Shown here piece by piece: positions 61,261-64,000 of a stretch of DNA of 64,000 nucleotides. The stretch comes from an uncultured Clostridia bacterium. GTDB lineage: Bacteria; Bacillota; Clostridia; Christensenellales; Aristaeellaceae. Position 1 is the first letter of the stretch. Each line of letters begins with the position of its first letter. The DNA is taken from NCBI GenBank assembly GCA_946542235.1, contig CAMNKK010000003.1:1-64000 (forward strand), given 5' to 3'. The position numbers and the translations under genes were made by a program. Below the pieces are notes generated by a model, which searched no databases, was not told where the DNA came from, and saw only the letters and a program-made list of their open reading frames with translations.

Positions 61261-62895
61261 ATGACGGAGCAGGGAGCCGCAACCCGGCGGTTTGGCTGTC
61301 CCTCCTGCGGCGGAGGGCTGCAATATGATATTTTGTCCGGAAAAATGAAATGCGACCGATGTGACAGGCTGACGGCCGTTTCGTCGCTGCAGGAGGAAAA
61401 AGCAGAGGATACCATGGAGGTTACGGAATATCACTGCCCCCAGTGCGGAGCGGCGATTTATTCCACCGATACCGAGGTGACCAGCTTCTGCAGCTTCTGC
61501 GGCAGCGACGTGGTACTGACGGGGAAAATGGGCAGGACAAAGCGTCCGGCCCGGATTGTTCCCTTTGCGGTGACGCGGGAGAAATGCGAGGAAGCCTACC
61601 GGAATCATCTGAAAAAATATCGGCTGGCGCCGGGAGATCTGAAAAAGGCGGAAACGCTGTCCCATTTTCGTCCGGTTTACGTTCCCTTCTGGTCCTATTC
61701 GGTGGAGGCGGAAGGCCCGGCCAGGCTGGAAGGGAAGAGAAGCTATACCCAGGGGGACTACAGGTATGATGAGACCTACGACCTGAGCATGGATGCGGAA
61801 ATCCGGCAGAAGGGAATCCTGTATGATGCGTCCTCTGCCTTTGAGGATGAGACCGCCGCCATGCTGCAGCATACGACCCGGGAAGCCGTTCCCTTCCATT
61901 CGGCCTATCTCAGCGGCTTTTACGCCCAGGGGGCGGATGTGCCGGGAGATACCTATCATCAGGAGGCGGCGGCGACCGCGGTGCGGATGTTCATGGACCA
62001 GGTCAAAAAAGAGCAGAAGATGGACTCTGTGACCATGAAGGGGGATATTTCCGAAAACTTTGGCCTTCCCCACGCGCGGTATCAGGAGGAGCTGGTGATG
62101 ATGCCGGTCTGGCTGCTGGCGCACCGGCAGGGGCAGCGGGTCGTCTATACCGCCGTCAACGGGGACAGCGGAGATGTTGTCTGTGATGTGCCTGTCAGCA
62201 ACGGAAAGGAGATTGCGGTTACCGCGGTGCTGGCGGTGATCATTTTCTTCCTGCTGCAGATGTTCCTGACCATGCGTCCGGAGATCCTGATGGCCCTGTG
62301 CGCGCTGCTGAGCCTGATTATCCAGTTCCAGTTCAGCGGGACGCAGAAGCGGCTTTTCAACCGCAGAACCAGGGCTTTTGAACCCCATAAGGAGGATACG
62401 GGAATGTCCTCCTTTGTGGGTCCCGCCCAGGCCATGCTGAATGTGAAAAAGGACGGCATTGAGGAGAAAAGCACGGTGGCTGCCGGGCTGGGAGAGAAGC
62501 TGGCCGGCGTCGGCCGCGCGCTGACCTGGATTGCGGTGATCCTTGGCTTCGGCCTGCTGCCCAGGCTGATTTCCCGCACCGGCACCAGCGCGGATCGAAG
62601 GCTGGTGATCCTCGTAATTCTGGTTGCTTCCCTGGCGGTGATGGTGATTCATACCATCCGCAGAATCCGCAAACCGGAGGCAGGCCCTCTGTGGCCCCGG
62701 ATTCTGTCGGTTCTTGCATGCGGTGCGGCGCTGGTGAGCATGCTGGCCGGCCAGGTGGAGGATCTGCTCTACTATGGCTGTGCCGGGGTCATGCTGCTGG
62801 CCAGTGCGGTGGAGCTGGTGATGATCAACCGGGCGCATAACGAATATGCTTCCCGGCCTGTGCCTTTCTTTGACAGGGAGGAGGATGCAGAATGA
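61261..62895 (+). CDS. Membrane protein with two N-terminal zinc ribbons
   Basis: I know this type only as TFIIB-like zinc-ribbon membrane proteins of unknown role. The 544-residue protein has two zinc ribbons, Cys13/16/31/34 and Cys59/62/77/80. A soluble domain runs to about 310 (HFRPVYVPFWSYSVEAEG is its best-conserved-looking part). Membrane segments follow at about 322-360 and 410-520. The ATG at 61261 follows AAAGGAGAGAAGGAAAAAC. It overlaps the TPM gene by four bases, so the two products very likely work together at the membrane. Confidence 0.8.
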   Translation: MTEQGAATRRFGCPSCGGGLQYDILSGKMKCDRCDRLTAVSSLQEEKAEDTMEVTEYHCPQCGAAIYSTDTEVTSFCSFCGSDVVLTGKMGRTKRPARIVPFAVTREKCEEAYRNHLKKYRLAPGDLKKAETLSHFRPVYVPFWSYSVEAEGPARLEGKRSYTQGDYRYDETYDLSMDAEIRQKGILYDASSAFEDETAAMLQHTTREAVPFHSAYLSGFYAQGADVPGDTYHQEAAATAVRMFMDQVKKEQKMDSVTMKGDISENFGLPHARYQEELVMMPVWLLAHRQGQRVVYTAVNGDSGDVVCDVPVSNGKEIAVTAVLAVIIFFLLQMFLTMRPEILMALCALLSLIIQFQFSGTQKRLFNRRTRAFEPHKEDTGMSSFVGPAQAMLNVKKDGIEEKSTVAAGLGEKLAGVGRALTWIAVILGFGLLPRLISRTGTSADRRLVILVILVASLAVMVIHTIRRIRKPEAGPLWPRILSVLACGAALVSMLAGQVEDLLYYGCAGVMLLASAVELVMINRAHNEYASRPVPFFDREEDAE

Positions 62896-63656
62896 AAAAA
62901 AGAACGGCAGCGGTGCTGTTTTCGGGATTTCTGATGATTTGTTTCTGCCTGATGGGGTGGGCTGCGGCAGAGCGGGAGCCGGTTATTCAGGATGATGCGG
63001 ATCTGCTGACATCGGAGGAAGAAGCGGCGCTGTATCAGGAAATGCTTCCGCTGTGTGAATACGGAACACCGATGTTCTGGACCACGACGGAGGCCGGAGA
63101 TTATGAAACCCTGTCGGAGAATTTTCTTCACAGCCGGGTTGGACAGGGCGGAGACGGCGTCGTGTTTACCATCAATATGCTGTACCGGCAGCTGGTCATC
63201 AGCGCGGACGGCGCGGTTTACCGGGTTGTGAACAGGGCAGAAGAAGAAACCATCACGGACAATGTGTTCCGGATGGCTGGAAGGGGCGAATATTATGCCT
63301 GCGCCAGCAGCGCCTTTCAGCAAATGCTTCAGCTGCTGAAGGGAGAGCAGATTGACCGGCCCATGAAGACGGCCGGCAACGTGCTCCTGGGGCTGGTTTT
63401 GGCGCTGCTGGGCGTGTACATTTATGTCAGTACCAGATATGAAACCCGTCCGAAATTCGGAAAGGCCGGAGCTGCTCTGCCGGTCACCGCCGCCGCGGCG
63501 GCGACCTTCGCCGCCGTGAATCTCAACAGGGAAAGAAAAATGATCAAACAGAAGAAAACCGATATCAGTTCAAATTCCCATGACGGCGGGGGCGGCGGCT
63601 TTTCCGGCGGCGGCGGAGGCGGAAGCTCCGGCGGCAGCGGAAGTCACGGATTCTGA
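62892..63656 (+). CDS. Secreted/membrane TPM-domain protein with glycine-rich tail
   Basis: TPM (YgcG-like) domains are extracytoplasmic folds, some with phosphatase activity. The 254-residue protein has a signal peptide (KRTAAVLFSGFLMICFCLMG), then a TPM domain at about 30-150 (VIQDDADLLTSEEEAALYQE and GGDGVVFTINM). A membrane segment follows near 163-183, a second hydrophobic Ala-rich stretch near 195-215, and a glycine/serine tail (GGGGGFSGGGGGGSSGGSG). Gly-rich tails are usual in this family. It is translationally coupled to the zinc-ribbon protein. Its target is unknown. Confidence 0.82.
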   Translation: MKKRTAAVLFSGFLMICFCLMGWAAAEREPVIQDDADLLTSEEEAALYQEMLPLCEYGTPMFWTTTEAGDYETLSENFLHSRVGQGGDGVVFTINMLYRQLVISADGAVYRVVNRAEEETITDNVFRMAGRGEYYACASSAFQQMLQLLKGEQIDRPMKTAGNVLLGLVLALLGVYIYVSTRYETRPKFGKAGAALPVTAAAAATFAAVNLNRERKMIKQKKTDISSNSHDGGGGGFSGGGGGGSSGGSGSHGF

Positions 63657-63662
63657 CAGAGG

Positions 63663-64000
63663 TCAGCCGAGAAATTCTTCCCGCAGGGTTACGCCGAATT
63701 CCTTTGCGATGGCGCGGAGACCGTCGTCGGTGATGGTCTGCAGCTCCGGAAGGCCTGTGCTCTTCTGGAGAACCCAGATCTGTGCGCTCTTTTCGATGGT
63801 GTGCATCAGGCCGAAGGTAATGTCAAAGTCCGGGCCGGAAACGAACAGGCCGTGCTGAGCCCAGACGGCGGCTTCGAATTCCTTCATCTTCTCGCAGGTG
63901 GCCAGGGCGATGTCCGCGCCGCCGGGAACCATCCACGGCACAACACCGACGCCGCCGGGGAAGACGACGGGGCATTCGGTCGCGCTCTTCCACAGGGCCC
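63663..64000 (-). CDS. rhaD: Rhamnulose-1-phosphate aldolase, N-terminus off window
   Basis: RhaD splits L-rhamnulose 1-phosphate into dihydroxyacetone phosphate and lactaldehyde. The 112 C-terminal codons are present and stay open to the right edge when translated by hand (ATECPVVFPGGVGVVPWMVP). These match the E. coli RhaD block around [20 protein letters not shown]. The zinc-ligand His is in AQHGLF, followed by DITFGLMHTIEKSAQI. The stop is six bases from the convergent TPM stop. The rest of the rhamnose genes may lie beyond the window. Confidence 0.9.
   Translation of the reverse strand, partial: ALWKSATECPVVFPGGVGVVPWMVPGGADIALATCEKMKEFEAAVWAQHGLFVSGPDFDITFGLMHTIEKSAQIWVLQKSTGLPELQTITDDGLRAIAKEFGVTLREEFLG

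Noticed and set aside
63584-63653. Short GGCGG-like tandem repeats
   Set aside because: They encode the glycine/serine tail of the TPM protein, a normal family feature, not a DNA repeat element.
1-64000. CRISPR arrays, rRNA, tRNA and intact insertion sequences
   Set aside because: I looked for spaced direct repeats, cloverleaf patterns and transposase motifs and found none; only two broken mobile-type genes are present.

Overview
The window is a 64 kb piece of chromosome from a fairly GC-rich member of the Firmicutes, most likely a gut- or rumen-type Clostridia lineage. The support is indirect: strong AAGGAGG ribosome-binding sites, consensus sigma-A promoters, a T-box leader, a SpoIID-domain protein, ECF transporter genes, a YesMN-type two-component system, and secreted proteins with Clostridia-like N-termini. 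No rRNA, tRNA or CRISPR array was found. The species cannot be named from the sequence.

Layout. 1-2005: livK and the start of livH from one branched-chain amino acid ABC transporter (runs off the left edge). 2262-6532: rarA, a SpoIID/LytB-SH3 protein and an NAD-dependent epimerase. 6605-11478: a second, complete Liv transporter (KHMGF). 11735-15721: a stand-alone FakA-middle-domain protein, pseudouridine kinase and DNA polymerase I. 15935-19458: a T-box-controlled four-gene ECF transporter operon. 19497-23326: three secreted proteins of unknown role (lipoprotein-like, SH3, Ig-like repeats). 23476-27149: a heterodimeric ABC exporter. 27324-31907: carbohydrate genes (GH5, glgA, GH127). 32354-40650: a sugar-uptake island (unrecognised barrel enzyme, two permeases, binding protein, AraC-type regulator, YesM-type kinase) bordered by a broken ATPase gene and a broken serine-recombinase gene. 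41052-49635: LysR regulator, radA, a rhodanese-TtcA-like fusion, a second heterodimeric exporter and gap. 49861-52241: a phosphodiesterase and a metallo-beta-lactamase-fold protein.

52267-55494 looks like the chromosome origin. Clusters of DnaA boxes lie on both sides of recF-dnaN, with one perfect parS site and one single-mismatch parS site. dnaA itself is not next to dnaN; pgsA and rimO occupy that place. 57658-63656 holds three small proteins of unknown function, a 7TM-PAS-HD-GYP protein, and an operon of a double-zinc-ribbon membrane protein with a TPM-domain protein. The right edge cuts rhaD (rhamnulose-1-phosphate aldolase).

Together the genes suggest a plant-polysaccharide user that imports amino acids by ABC and ECF routes and senses one carbohydrate through a dedicated two-component system. 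The most unusual points are the dnaA-less two-sided origin, the scar-bordered sugar island with its unrecognised enzyme, the T-box ECF operon whose amino acid is ambiguous, the stand-alone FakA middle domain, and the rhodanese-TtcA fusion.
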